A stretch of DNA of 64,000 bases from CADDYT01 sp035294125 (GTDB taxonomy: Bacteria > Chloroflexota > Ktedonobacteria > Ktedonobacterales > Ktedonobacteraceae), in the NCBI GenBank assembly GCA_035294125.1, contig DATGLM010000027.1, positions 1 to 64,000 of the forward strand, in the 5' to 3' direction. How positions within the stretch are numbered: position 1 is the first letter of the stretch; each line of letters opens with the position of its first letter. The position numbers and the translations under genes are program-made. The notes below the pieces were generated by a model. That model saw only the letters and a list, made by a program, of their open reading frames with translations, made no database searches and was not told the DNA's origin. This document shows positions 21,501-29,891 of the stretch, one piece after another.

Positions 21501-22037
21501 TCACAGCCAGATACGCCAGTGGTCAGGCGTGTCGACGCCAGAGGTGTCGGAGAGGTCGGGATAGTTGGGCCAGATGCCGGGATTTCCTTCCAGAGCTTTG
21601 CGCGCAACGGCAAGCAACCCCGACCATGTTTCATCTCTGCGCAGGGCGTCCAGTTGCTCGCGAGTGAAAAAACGGGCATCGTCGATCTCGTCCAGAGCGG
21701 GCCGCAGATCCTCTACCGGTGAGAGCAGCCTCGCCAGGAACATAAAAAAATAGTTGTGCTCGCCATCATCCATCACCCAGAGACGCACGCCTATCAGTCC
21801 TTCGATCTCTACGCGCAGATTGGTCTCCTCGAAGGTTTCGCGCACAGCCGCCCTGTCAGGCAGTTCGCCAGTTCGTACACGGCCCGCGGGCAGCAGGTAG
21901 CGTCCCTTCGTCACTCCATAGCGATTGCGCACCAGGAGCACTCGCTGCTCATGCAGCACCACAGCCCCTGCTCCAATAGTCAATGGACGTTTCGGCCCCT
22001 GCTTTTCCTGCTGTGGTTGCGAGTGCGATTGTGACAT
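21501..22037 (-). CDS. Nudix hydrolase
   Basis: Nudix enzymes hydrolyse nucleoside diphosphates linked to another moiety. The Nudix box is clear at about residues 51-73: GRVRTGELPDRAAVRETFEE, followed by TNL, so the usual EExGU glycine is Asn. The catalytic Glu residues are kept. It is 178 residues with a polar N-terminal tail. An AGGAGGAG site precedes the ATG and a promoter lies at 22081-22110. The preferred substrate cannot be told from the sequence. Confidence 0.85.
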   Translation of the reverse strand: MSQSHSQPQQEKQGPKRPLTIGAGAVVLHEQRVLLVRNRYGVTKGRYLLPAGRVRTGELPDRAAVRETFEETNLRVEIEGLIGVRLWVMDDGEHNYFFMFLARLLSPVEDLRPALDEIDDARFFTREQLDALRRDETWSGLLAVARKALEGNPGIWPNYPDLSDTSGVDTPDHWRIWL

Positions 22038-22080
22038 GCAATGCTCCTCCTGGTGCTTATGACTCTTTCCCGGTGCCTAT

Positions 22081-22110
22081 AGTATACCGCAGCAGGAGAT
22101 CACCTGTCAG
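22081..22110 (-). promoter_or_regulatory. Promoter of the Nudix gene
   Basis: CTGACA (22105-22110) and TATACT (22081-22086) are separated by 18 bp and read toward the Nudix gene. The site is immediately downstream of the kinase/WD40 stop codon. Confidence 0.55.
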
Positions 22111-22111
22111 A

Positions 22112-24484
22112 TCATACCGCCTGCCAGACCTGTACTGTATGATCGAGGCTGGCAGAGGCGACCTTGCTCCCGTCGGGGGACCATGCCACATCCCAGACAG
22201 CGCCGAGATGACCACCGTAGATAAAGGCGTTTGCGCCGCTTGTGGCATCCCAGAGTTGCACCGTCTTATCCTCTCCTCCCGACGCCACCCGCTTGCCACC
22301 CGACGACCATGCTACCGTCTCAACAGGGCCGCTATGACCGCGATAGACATAGATCGGATGGCCGGTCAAAGCCAGCCAGACCTGCACCGTCCCATCATCA
22401 CCGGCTGAGGCGAGCCGCTTGCTGTCGCCTGCCCAGGCTACCGCCCAGACCTTGTTCTTGTGGCCGCTGTAGGTCAGAAGATGATGCCCCTTGCGCGCAT
22501 CCCACACCTGCACCGTCCTGTCCGCACTGGCCGAGGCAATATAGTTGCCATCCGGCGACCACGACACCGACCCAACCCAATCTTTATGGCCGCTGTAGGT
22601 CAGAAGACGATGCCCCTTGCGCGCATCCCACACCTGCACCGTCGCATCCTTTCCTGCCGAGGCAATGTAGTTGCCGTCCGGCGACCAGGCAAGGGTCAGC
22701 ACGCTATCCCTGTGACCGAAATAGGTAAGCAGGCGCTGCCCCGTCATAGCAACCCACACCTCCACCTTCCTGTCGATGCCGCCCGAAGCGATATAGTTGC
22801 CATCCGGCGACCACCCTACAGCTTCCACTCCTTCTGTATGGCCCTTATAGGTCAGCGCGCGAGCGCCAGTGAAGGCATCCCACACCTGCACCGTCTGATC
22901 GAGCGAGCCGGAAGCGATACGCGGCGTGGCCGCACTCACGCTGGCAGCACCTGTAGTACGGCTCGCAGGCGACCACGCCACAGCGAGCACCTGATTGGCA
23001 TGCCCCGTATATGTGTAGAGGAGGCTCCCTATTGTGGCAGCTTGCGGTTGCATCAGGTACCACGCTATCCCCTCTCCCACAGCCGCAAGGCCAGCCACAC
23101 CCAGCAACCCCAGCACGACAGTACGCCGCGAGAAACGCTGCACATACATATCCGGTCGCGGCGGCAGATGCGTATTGATGTAGGCCGAAGCCGGGCGCGC
23201 CGCCAGACTTATACTCGCGCCTTTCTGCAAAGATGATGACGATGATGACCACCTGGACGTTTGATTACCGCCATTCCAGGTTCCTGCCCTCGCCTGTGGC
23301 GGCGCATAGGAAACCGTCCCACCTGGCGCGTAATTCACATTCTGCACCCCAGGCATTGGCACCAACCCGGAAGATATCATCTCCGGCAGCGGCGGCGTTA
23401 CCGGTGCAGAGATAGCATTCATCCTCCTCGCTGTCGGCTGCGGCTCTGCTGGGGCAGCGACCAGCATTGACGGTAGCAGCGGCTGCGTATCTAGCCCGAC
23501 CGGGTTTGCCATCGCATCCGGCAGGAAGGCTTCTCGTGAGTCCTCCACGGTGGGCAGTTCCCCCGGCGTGGATGCCTCCAGCGTAACGGACAGGTCGGCA
23601 AGGCCATGAGAGAGCGAGAAAGGAGGAAAAGCCTGAGGCTGGCACGCCCTTTCAAATGCCCGGGCAAAGGCTTTGACGCTTTCAAAACGCTCGCCCGGAT
23701 CTTTTGCCAGCGCCCGTAACACAACCTGCTCCACCTCCGGCGAAAGAGAAGGAACTTTTGCGCGTAAAGGCGGCACTGGACTGTACAGGTGCTGCTTGCC
23801 CACCTCGATAAAGGTTCCCTGAAACGGGTACTGCCCGCAAAGCCACGCGTAGGCGATGATCCCCAGAGCATACTGATCACAGGCAGGACTAATCTGTCCC
23901 CTCAACTGTTCAGGAGCGAGATAAAGCACATTTCCCACAACGTCCAGCTTGCTGGAAGAATGCACTCCCTGCACAAGCAATGACAGGCCCATTCCACTGA
24001 GCAGCAACTCGTAGTGTTCTCCCAGCAGCAGATTGCCCGGCTGCAAATCAAGATGCATCAATGCAAGCTCGTGGGCGCAGTGCAACGCATCGGCGATCAG
24101 CTCAACATAGGGCAAAATGCGTTCCGGCGTCTGCGGTTGCCCCGGCGGCAGAAGAGATGAGAGTGTCCCACGTGAGGCATAGGTCACAGCAAGATAGGGC
24201 ATATCGCCCACAATGCCATATTCGAAAATACGTGGCACGTGAGGATGCAGGTAAGCGGCTATTGCCTGCATCCCATCAAGAAATATGTGTCGCTCCTCCT
24301 TCATCAGATGCAGCCAGAACAGCTTGACTGCGGCTGGCGTTCCACGCTGCACCTGCTCGCCCAGATAAACTTCACCTGTACGCCCTCGCCCTAACAGACG
24401 CAGGAGATGATAGTTCCCCAGCGTTCTCGCGTACAGGCCAACCTCATCCCGACCTTCTCTAGCAGCCTGGACTTCCCCGTTCAT
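22112..24484 (-). CDS. Ser/Thr protein kinase-like protein with WD40 propeller (probable pseudokinase)
   Basis: The 790-residue product has a kinase-like domain (about 22-285), a low-complexity linker, one membrane segment near 455-485 and seven C-terminal WD40 repeats, enough for a full propeller. In the kinase domain the glycine loop (G32, G34, G37), the ATP lysine (K54 in AAVKLFW), the catalytic-loop HLD with D146 and N151, and the APE motif are kept. The DFG motif reads GMG (164-166), so the metal-binding Asp is lost. It may bind nucleotide without normal catalysis, or act as a scaffold. The WD40 part would lie outside if the N-terminus is cytoplasmic. ATG 24484 follows GAAGGGG. Confidence 0.9.
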   Translation of the reverse strand: MNGEVQAAREGRDEVGLYARTLGNYHLLRLLGRGRTGEVYLGEQVQRGTPAAVKLFWLHLMKEERHIFLDGMQAIAAYLHPHVPRIFEYGIVGDMPYLAVTYASRGTLSSLLPPGQPQTPERILPYVELIADALHCAHELALMHLDLQPGNLLLGEHYELLLSGMGLSLLVQGVHSSSKLDVVGNVLYLAPEQLRGQISPACDQYALGIIAYAWLCGQYPFQGTFIEVGKQHLYSPVPPLRAKVPSLSPEVEQVVLRALAKDPGERFESVKAFARAFERACQPQAFPPFSLSHGLADLSVTLEASTPGELPTVEDSREAFLPDAMANPVGLDTQPLLPSMLVAAPAEPQPTARRMNAISAPVTPPLPEMISSGLVPMPGVQNVNYAPGGTVSYAPPQARAGTWNGGNQTSRWSSSSSSLQKGASISLAARPASAYINTHLPPRPDMYVQRFSRRTVVLGLLGVAGLAAVGEGIAWYLMQPQAATIGSLLYTYTGHANQVLAVAWSPASRTTGAASVSAATPRIASGSLDQTVQVWDAFTGARALTYKGHTEGVEAVGWSPDGNYIASGGIDRKVEVWVAMTGQRLLTYFGHRDSVLTLAWSPDGNYIASAGKDATVQVWDARKGHRLLTYSGHKDWVGSVSWSPDGNYIASASADRTVQVWDARKGHHLLTYSGHKNKVWAVAWAGDSKRLASAGDDGTVQVWLALTGHPIYVYRGHSGPVETVAWSSGGKRVASGGEDKTVQLWDATSGANAFIYGGHLGAVWDVAWSPDGSKVASASLDHTVQVWQAV
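22461..22712. repeat. 126-bp tandem duplication in the WD40 region
   Basis: Two adjacent WD40 units are nearly identical at DNA level. The first 56 bases of each unit (from 22461 and 22587) differ at one position. The other repeats in the gene are much more diverged, so this unit was duplicated or homogenised recently. Confidence 0.8.
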
Positions 24485-24880
24485 ACGAATTACCCCTTCT
24501 CAGGTCAGCGTCAGGATTCCCCCCTATTGTCTCTTCTTCGTTTCCTGATCTCCCAAATTATTGAACGAGTAAGCAGTTAACCAGTAACAATAGTAGAGTC
24601 TCTTTGTACTATAATAGTACAAATGAGGGGGGGGGGAGGAGAGAAGAAGGTTAGGGGAGGATTTTTATTTTCAATGAGGGGGATCATTAGCTTCTTCCCG
24701 CTCCGCCCTTGCCACAAACGAGGTTATCATTCGCCGTCACCCGTATCTTCAATCCGTCTATGCGTATTGGAAAAACATGGTAAAATCTCTAGTGTCTGAA
24801 GACACATTTTCAGATAGAGGTCTAACTGGTCAAACGTTATCCAGCTCAGGTAGCTGAGACAAAGGAGCTTTTAAAAACAC
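24485..24880. other. Divergent intergenic region with palindrome and G10 tract
   Basis: No gene is seen. The region holds a 21-bp palindrome at 24603-24623 (TTTGTACTAT, central A, ATAGTACAAA), a run of ten G at 24627-24636, and two small hairpins (GTGTCT/AGACAC near 24796; CTCAG/CTGAG near 24843) in the leader of the decarboxylase gene. A TPP riboswitch was considered because the downstream enzyme uses ThDP, but its conserved core was not found. The palindrome contains TATAAT and may be an operator. Confidence 0.5.
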
Positions 24881-25993
24881 ATGGAAATATCGCGCATTGA
24901 TCCCAGAGATTTTACACAGGCCCTCAAGAATGTCGGCTTATCACCGGTTGTTCAGGTTCCCTGTTCTTACTTCAAAGAGTTTATTGACTACCTCTTAGCA
25001 ACAAAGGAAATGGAGGTGATATCTCCGGTGAATGAAGCAGTGGCTATGGGCATTGCTGCCGGGTCATACCTCTCCACCGGGCGCATTCCGATTGTCGCTA
25101 TTCAGAATTCCGGTTTTATGAACACCTTAAATGCTTTGACCTCGTTGCAACAAATTTATGATATTCCGGTCTTTTATATCATTACCTGGCGTGGAGAAGG
25201 CGGAAAAGGCTCTGACGTTCCGGCGCATGATGTGACAGGCCCTTATATGGAACAGATATTACAGGCTTTTCTTCTGCCGTATGAGATTCTTGATCCAGCT
25301 ACCTATCACGAACAAATTCAGACACTTACCAGAAAAGCGGATACGACAAAGAAGCCGGTGGCCCTGATCTTGCGGAAAAATACGTTCCAGCCGTACCAGG
25401 CCGAACAGAAACCTTCACTGTATCCCATGAACCGATTTGAGGCAATGCAGGTGGTGAAAGAAGCATTTATAGAGGACGCGGTTTTCCTCTCTGCTACCGG
25501 CTTTCCTTCCCGCGATGCCTTCAACATTAAAGATACCCCCGATTTTTATGTTGTCGGCTCGATGGGCCATATCTTTGCCATTGCGCTTGGCATTGCCCCC
25601 AATACACAGAAGCGGGTCGTCGTACTCGATGGGGATGGCTCAGCACTCATGCATCTTGGAGGATTAGCATCCTTTGATCCCAACGTCCACACAAATCTTG
25701 TCTATGTTGTTTTTGACAACGAAAGTTATGAAAGCACGGGCGGACAGGCTACGCTTTCTCCTACAGTTGATTTCGCCGCTATCGCCCGGGCATTCCACTT
25801 TCCCAGCTATATCCGTGTGGAAGACAGGCAAACATTGCAGGAAAGTCTGGCAGCGATTCAACAAAATCCTCAGCCCGCCTTCCTGCATATTAAGGTGAAA
25901 ACCAACATCAAGGCGTCCGGTCAACTTCCAACAGATGTTTATTCCAGCGTCGAAATTAAGGAACGATTCATGAAAAACGTACAGAAGAAGTAA
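24881..25993 (+). CDS. ThDP-dependent decarboxylase, phosphonopyruvate/sulfopyruvate decarboxylase-like
   Basis: The 370-residue product fuses the pyrimidine-binding half (N-terminal, with the catalytic Glu likely in ISPVNEAVAMGIAAG) and the diphosphate-binding half (C-terminal, with VVLDGDGSALMHLGG and DNESYESTGGQ forming the ThDP/Mg motif). This single-chain layout and the STGGQ segment match phosphonopyruvate decarboxylase (AepY) and the related sulfopyruvate decarboxylase. No PEP mutase or other phosphonate gene is adjacent, so the substrate is uncertain. AAAGGAG precedes the ATG. A hairpin terminator follows the stop codon. Confidence 0.75.
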   Translation: MEISRIDPRDFTQALKNVGLSPVVQVPCSYFKEFIDYLLATKEMEVISPVNEAVAMGIAAGSYLSTGRIPIVAIQNSGFMNTLNALTSLQQIYDIPVFYIITWRGEGGKGSDVPAHDVTGPYMEQILQAFLLPYEILDPATYHEQIQTLTRKADTTKKPVALILRKNTFQPYQAEQKPSLYPMNRFEAMQVVKEAFIEDAVFLSATGFPSRDAFNIKDTPDFYVVGSMGHIFAIALGIAPNTQKRVVVLDGDGSALMHLGGLASFDPNVHTNLVYVVFDNESYESTGGQATLSPTVDFAAIARAFHFPSYIRVEDRQTLQESLAAIQQNPQPAFLHIKVKTNIKASGQLPTDVYSSVEIKERFMKNVQKK

Positions 25994-25996
25994 GAC

Positions 25997-26034
25997 AGCG
26001 AGAGCGCGCATCTCGATGGGGGCGCGCTCTCGCT
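25997..26034 (+). terminator. Terminator after the ThDP decarboxylase
   Basis: A 13-bp GC-rich stem (AGCGAGAGCGCGC and its complement, 12-nt loop) begins 4 bp after the stop and is followed by TCTGTTTGATT. The T-tract is modest. Confidence 0.75.
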
Positions 26035-26095
26035 TCTGTTTGATTCCAATCCTCAAAATGCGGATTCGTCGTCACAATAGAGAAGGAAAGTAGAG

Positions 26096-27619
26096 ATGAA
26101 AGACGTAGGGCACGAAACCGACGACTTTGAGGTCGAAATCGGTCTTCTCCAGGAGCCTGACGACTGTGAGGTCAGGATCACTCCACTCCAGGGGTCAAAT
26201 TCCTCCGGCAGCCAGCAGGACACTCTGCCCTTGAAGCTCCTGGCCCATCTTGCCGGGCAATGGCGCGCTTCAGCGCGGCGGAAGCCTTTGCTGTATGCCG
26301 CCATCGCACTGAGCCTCGTCCTCTTGCTGGCAATGGTCACACGCTATAGTTTTCCTCTTTCCACTGGCAGCGCAGGTGATGACGAAAACGCCATTCCACC
26401 GCTGCCACCCGGCTACAACAGTTTCTACATGCAGGCAGCCGTCCCCTGGATGCAGGTCTTCATCGATGGACATCGTGTCGTGCCACCGCGTCCCGGCATA
26501 GATGATCCGCTCACCCTCAAGCCCGGTCATCACCTCATCTCCTGGCGAGCTGAGCCGTTCCAACCACAGTCCTGCCGCCTCTCCATCCCCTACGCCGTCG
26601 GCGACTCCTGCAATTTCGCCCGCGAAGAAGAGGTCACAGCGCCCGGCTCATCTACCCCCCTGCAAATCATCCTGCTGCAAGAATCGTTGCTCACGCTGCC
26701 GACTTCGCAGCAAGCCGCCCTGCTCCACGCCATCCAGGCCAGCTTCGACACCATCCCTGACAGCCAGCAAGTGCAGCCAGGAGAACGCTACCTGGTCAAT
26801 AGCTTCAGCCGGGTAGCGACACAGCCGCTGCAAGCGACGCTGCATTTCTCGCTCGATACCGGCAGCGATAACAGTTGCGCGCTCGATGCAGAAGCCATGG
26901 TCCCGCAGCCCTGCCTGCTCGCCGGGCAGGACTGCGCGCATTTATGCACCATCCCCTGGCAAGCGCAGCAGGCACAGGAGCAGGTACAAACACAGGCAGG
27001 TTGGCTCACCTTCGCCAGAACCCATCTCTCCTGGAATTACACGACACTGCAAGGGCAGAGCATCGCCAGCAACCAGCCCATTGACAACAGTTCGGCGAAC
27101 TACGCCCCCTGGACCGATCAACTGACGCTGCTCAGCATCACGTGGCAAGACAATCGCTGGCACATTCATCCACTACTCGGCCCCGACCTGCATACTCCTA
27201 CCATCGTGGACAGTGGAGACCTGGGGCAACCAGGGGGCGCGAATATCCAACTGGCCGATGATCCCGCCTGCATAGCAGCCCAGGACGTATTTGCTCAGCT
27301 CATTGCCTACTCAGAAATCCCGCTCAATGGCTCTTCGCAGCAGGTTCGTTACTTTTCTGACGCGAATCCGGCAGGTGGCTGCGTCATTGTTACAGGAGTA
27401 ACCCTCAACTACGCTGGCAACTATTCGAGCGCTACCCCGGCTGCCTGGCAATCCGCCATCTTTCTCGAACGCTTCGGAGTCACACTGGATGTCAATGAAG
27501 CTGCCCACCAGTTCGAACCGGGCTTTCCTCTGGCCGATGCCGCTGAAAAAACGCTGGCCCGGCAACTGGAGACCCCTTTCTGGCAGTTCGGCTTCTCATC
27601 AGGCGGCAACAGCCGGTAG
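26096..27619 (+). CDS. Membrane-anchored extracellular protein of unknown function
   Basis: This protein is not recognised as a whole. It has an acidic N-terminal tail of about 60 residues, one membrane segment (LLYAAIALSLVLLLAMVTRY) and an extracytoplasmic part of about 420 residues. The first outer segment (WMQVFIDGHRVVPPRPG ... LKPGHHLISWRAEPF) resembles a PEGA-type beta domain. The remainder contains at least eight cysteines, suggesting disulfides. Its stop codon directly abuts that of the converging aspS gene (27619/27620). A surface role is likely; nothing more specific can be claimed. Confidence 0.7.
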   Translation: MKDVGHETDDFEVEIGLLQEPDDCEVRITPLQGSNSSGSQQDTLPLKLLAHLAGQWRASARRKPLLYAAIALSLVLLLAMVTRYSFPLSTGSAGDDENAIPPLPPGYNSFYMQAAVPWMQVFIDGHRVVPPRPGIDDPLTLKPGHHLISWRAEPFQPQSCRLSIPYAVGDSCNFAREEEVTAPGSSTPLQIILLQESLLTLPTSQQAALLHAIQASFDTIPDSQQVQPGERYLVNSFSRVATQPLQATLHFSLDTGSDNSCALDAEAMVPQPCLLAGQDCAHLCTIPWQAQQAQEQVQTQAGWLTFARTHLSWNYTTLQGQSIASNQPIDNSSANYAPWTDQLTLLSITWQDNRWHIHPLLGPDLHTPTIVDSGDLGQPGGANIQLADDPACIAAQDVFAQLIAYSEIPLNGSSQQVRYFSDANPAGGCVIVTGVTLNYAGNYSSATPAAWQSAIFLERFGVTLDVNEAAHQFEPGFPLADAAEKTLARQLETPFWQFGFSSGGNSR

Positions 27620-28927
27620 TTATGGCGTGAGCCGGTTCAGGTCGCGCGGGAAGGTCGTGACCAGCTTGACATTGGGTATGCCGGTGAGCTGCATCAGCAG
27701 GCGTTCCAGGCCGATGGCGAAGCCTCCATGCGGCGGCATGCCGTACCTGAACGCTTCGAGGTACGCCTCGAACGGCTCGACAGGCAGATTCGCCTTCTCC
27801 AGAGCCGCGAGGTAGTCCTCGTAGCGGTGCAGGCGCTGGCCCCCTGTCACCAGCTCAGTGCCGCGAAACAGCAGGTCGAACGAGTTAGAGTATTCCGGGC
27901 GACCCGGCTCCGGGTGCGTGTAGAATGGGCGCTTGCGCATCGGATAGCCAGTCACGAAGAGGAAATCGCTGCCGTACTCCTGCTGCGCCCACGCGCCGAG
28001 CCAGCGTTCGTCCTGCGGCGACAGGTCGGGTTCGCCGCGCACATCCACGCCGTGCAGCCGGTAAATCAACTCCTGCGCCTCCGAGAAATGGATGACGGGA
28101 ATCTCCTGCGGCACAACGGGCAATTCGACACGTAGCAGTTCCAGCTCCGCCGGGTACTGCGTGCGGAACGTCTCGATCATGTCGGCCAGGATGTCACGCA
28201 GCAGGGCCATAATCGTGAAGTGATTCTCGATGAAGCCCATCTCGGCGTCCAGGCTGACATACTCGTTGAGATGGCGCGTCGTATCGTGCGGTTCGGCGCG
28301 GAAGACGGGGCCAACCTCAAAGACGCGCTCGAACACACCCACCATGATCTGCTTGTAAAACTGCGGGCTTTGCGCCAGATAGGCATCGCGCCCGAAGTAG
28401 CCAAGCTTGAAGACGTTGGCCCCGCTCTCCGTCGCCGCAGCCACAATCTTCGGCGTCTGAATTTCGGTAAAGCCGCGTGCCATCAGCGTGCGACGGAAGC
28501 TGCTCATCGCGCCGGAAGCCAGCCGCAAAACGGCGCGCCGCGTCGGATGTCGGTTGGTCACAACAGCATGGTCGAGCAGTGTGTTGATGTTCGCGTTGAG
28601 CTTGCGCTTGTTGAGCGGCAAGGGAGTCTGCTCCTTCACCGGCGTCACCACCTCGATATGCAGGTTGTGCAGTTCCACGCCGCCCGGTGCCTGCGTCTCG
28701 CTCACCACCTGCCCCTCGATCTCCACCACGCTTTCCAGCCCCGCCTCTCTCTCTACGAGCGGAGCCACTTCGGTCTCGCTCTCGGCCACCGCCTGCACAG
28801 TTCCCCAGCCGTCGCGCAGCACCAGAAAATTGATGCCGCCAAGCTGCCGGTTCGATTGCAGCCAGCCAGCCACGCGGACGCGCGCGCCCACGTGCTGGCC
28901 CACCTCTGTCGTAGGAATTCGCTTCAT
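27620..28927 (-). CDS. aspS: Aspartyl-tRNA synthetase, archaeal type (probably non-discriminating)
   Basis: This class II synthetase charges tRNA-Asp and, if non-discriminating, tRNA-Asn. The 435-residue product from ATG 28925-28927 lacks the bacterial GAD insertion. It has the OB-fold anticodon domain (VAGWLQSNRQLGGINFLVLR), motif 2 (FRAEPHDTTRHLNEY) and motif 3 (GGFAIGLERLLMQLTG), ending FPRDLNRLTP, which matches archaeal/eukaryotic-type AspRS. An upstream in-frame start at 29023 lies inside the T-box leader and is rejected. Expression should be controlled by the T-box at 28928-29279. Non-discriminating activity is an inference from the subtype. Confidence 0.88.
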   Translation of the reverse strand: MKRIPTTEVGQHVGARVRVAGWLQSNRQLGGINFLVLRDGWGTVQAVAESETEVAPLVEREAGLESVVEIEGQVVSETQAPGGVELHNLHIEVVTPVKEQTPLPLNKRKLNANINTLLDHAVVTNRHPTRRAVLRLASGAMSSFRRTLMARGFTEIQTPKIVAAATESGANVFKLGYFGRDAYLAQSPQFYKQIMVGVFERVFEVGPVFRAEPHDTTRHLNEYVSLDAEMGFIENHFTIMALLRDILADMIETFRTQYPAELELLRVELPVVPQEIPVIHFSEAQELIYRLHGVDVRGEPDLSPQDERWLGAWAQQEYGSDFLFVTGYPMRKRPFYTHPEPGRPEYSNSFDLLFRGTELVTGGQRLHRYEDYLAALEKANLPVEPFEAYLEAFRYGMPPHGGFAIGLERLLMQLTGIPNVKLVTTFPRDLNRLTP

Positions 28928-29279
28928 AAACCCTGTTCCTTTCCTGTTCCAAAAACAAAAACCCTCGTCCCGCTGGAGGACGAGGGCACAACGCCTGTCG
29001 TGGTACCACCACCATTCACCCACGCGCCGCCTCGAAAATGTATCAAGCGGCGCGCAGGGCCTCTACCGGCTCAACCCTTATTTGCAAAGGGTAAACCGTC
29101 GCGCTACAACGGGCGCGTCCCGCAGCCAGCTACTATGTCCCACACGGAAGGTTCACCGGCTGGCTCAAGGGTGTCATCAAGTGGGGCGGCGGCAATGCTC
29201 GCAGCATCCGCATTGCTCTCTGCGCACCGGAAACACACTCAACCTGTCCCTCTCATCGCCATTTTCCATTCATTTGCTT
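28928..29279 (-). promoter_or_regulatory. T-box leader controlling aspS
   Basis: The minus strand carries the conserved T-box sequence GAATGGTGGTGGTACCACGA around 28998-29017, capable of forming the antiterminator, followed by an intrinsic terminator just before aspS. The upstream part can form a long stem I with basal pairing AGGTT/AACCT. GAC triplets followed by A occur in the 3' half of stem I and are candidate specifiers for Asp, but the exact specifier position is not assigned. The leader starts at the promoter at 29286-29314. Confidence 0.9.
28951..28986 (-). terminator. T-box terminator before aspS
   Basis: The 9-bp stem CCCTCGTCC/GGACGAGGG with a short loop is followed on the minus strand by TTTTTGTTTTT. 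It is the terminator half of the T-box switch. Confidence 0.9.
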
Positions 29280-29285
29280 AATTCG

Positions 29286-29314
29286 ACTATAGCATGATAG
29301 AGGCAACAAGTCAA
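29286..29314 (-). promoter_or_regulatory. Promoter of the T-box/aspS unit
   Basis: TTGACT (29309-29314) and TATAGT (29286-29291), 17 bp apart, read into the T-box leader. TGC before the -10 also makes it an extended -10. Confidence 0.8.
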
Positions 29315-29891
29315 GTATGTACATCGCTCTGCAATAAATATACGGTCGCCTGTGCTGAGCAATGGCACGCGTGGAGACACTTCCCGTTTATGACGCTTTC
29401 ATGATCTACGTAGAGTACGGAAGGACGGGAATGGGAGGAAAGCCGTACGTCGTTTATTGCGCTGCTCATGGCGCTTTCATGACGCTTCCTTCCTATACTA
29501 TAAGCAGAAGAGACAGCAAATTTTCACATTTACCTGAAGGAGGGGCTGCTTCCACCGACAAATATCCTACATCGGATAGGTAAAAATTCCGATTTCCGCA
29601 ACTTTTCTGGCTTTACTGGCATCTATATGCTATAGTTGGAGTGTTAGCAAAAAGGCAAATCTGATGTCCTGCGCTTGCGCTCGGTGCCAGGGAACGCGGG
29701 CGTAATAAAGATTTAGCAGGTTATCATGCTACACCCACGGTTACTTTCGTTGCACCAGCAACGCGCTTTTCCGACCTGACCCGACCCGGCCCGGTGGCCA
29801 AATGGCGACCCTTAACCCTTAACCTGTGGCTTTTGAATGAGGCATACTGCACTGTGGAGTCGTGTGCCTTGTGTAAAGGAAAAGTGACAAC
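29315..29891. other. Intergenic region upstream of mpgS
   Basis: No supported gene is seen in this 577-bp stretch. A 73-codon open frame at 29362-29583 has no ribosome binding site or family resemblance. An extended -10 (TGCTATAGT, 29627-29635) reading rightward may be the mpgS promoter. A CCCTTAA direct repeat occurs at about 29809-29822. Confidence 0.4.

Noticed and set aside
24660..24880. TPP riboswitch before the ThDP decarboxylase
   Set aside because: The conserved TPP core sequences were not found; only short hairpins are present, and the enzyme uses but does not make ThDP.
29362..29583. Possible 73-residue gene upstream of mpgS
   Set aside because: No ribosome binding site, no hydrophobic or domain pattern, and a repeated GCGCTTTCATGA-type sequence explains part of it.
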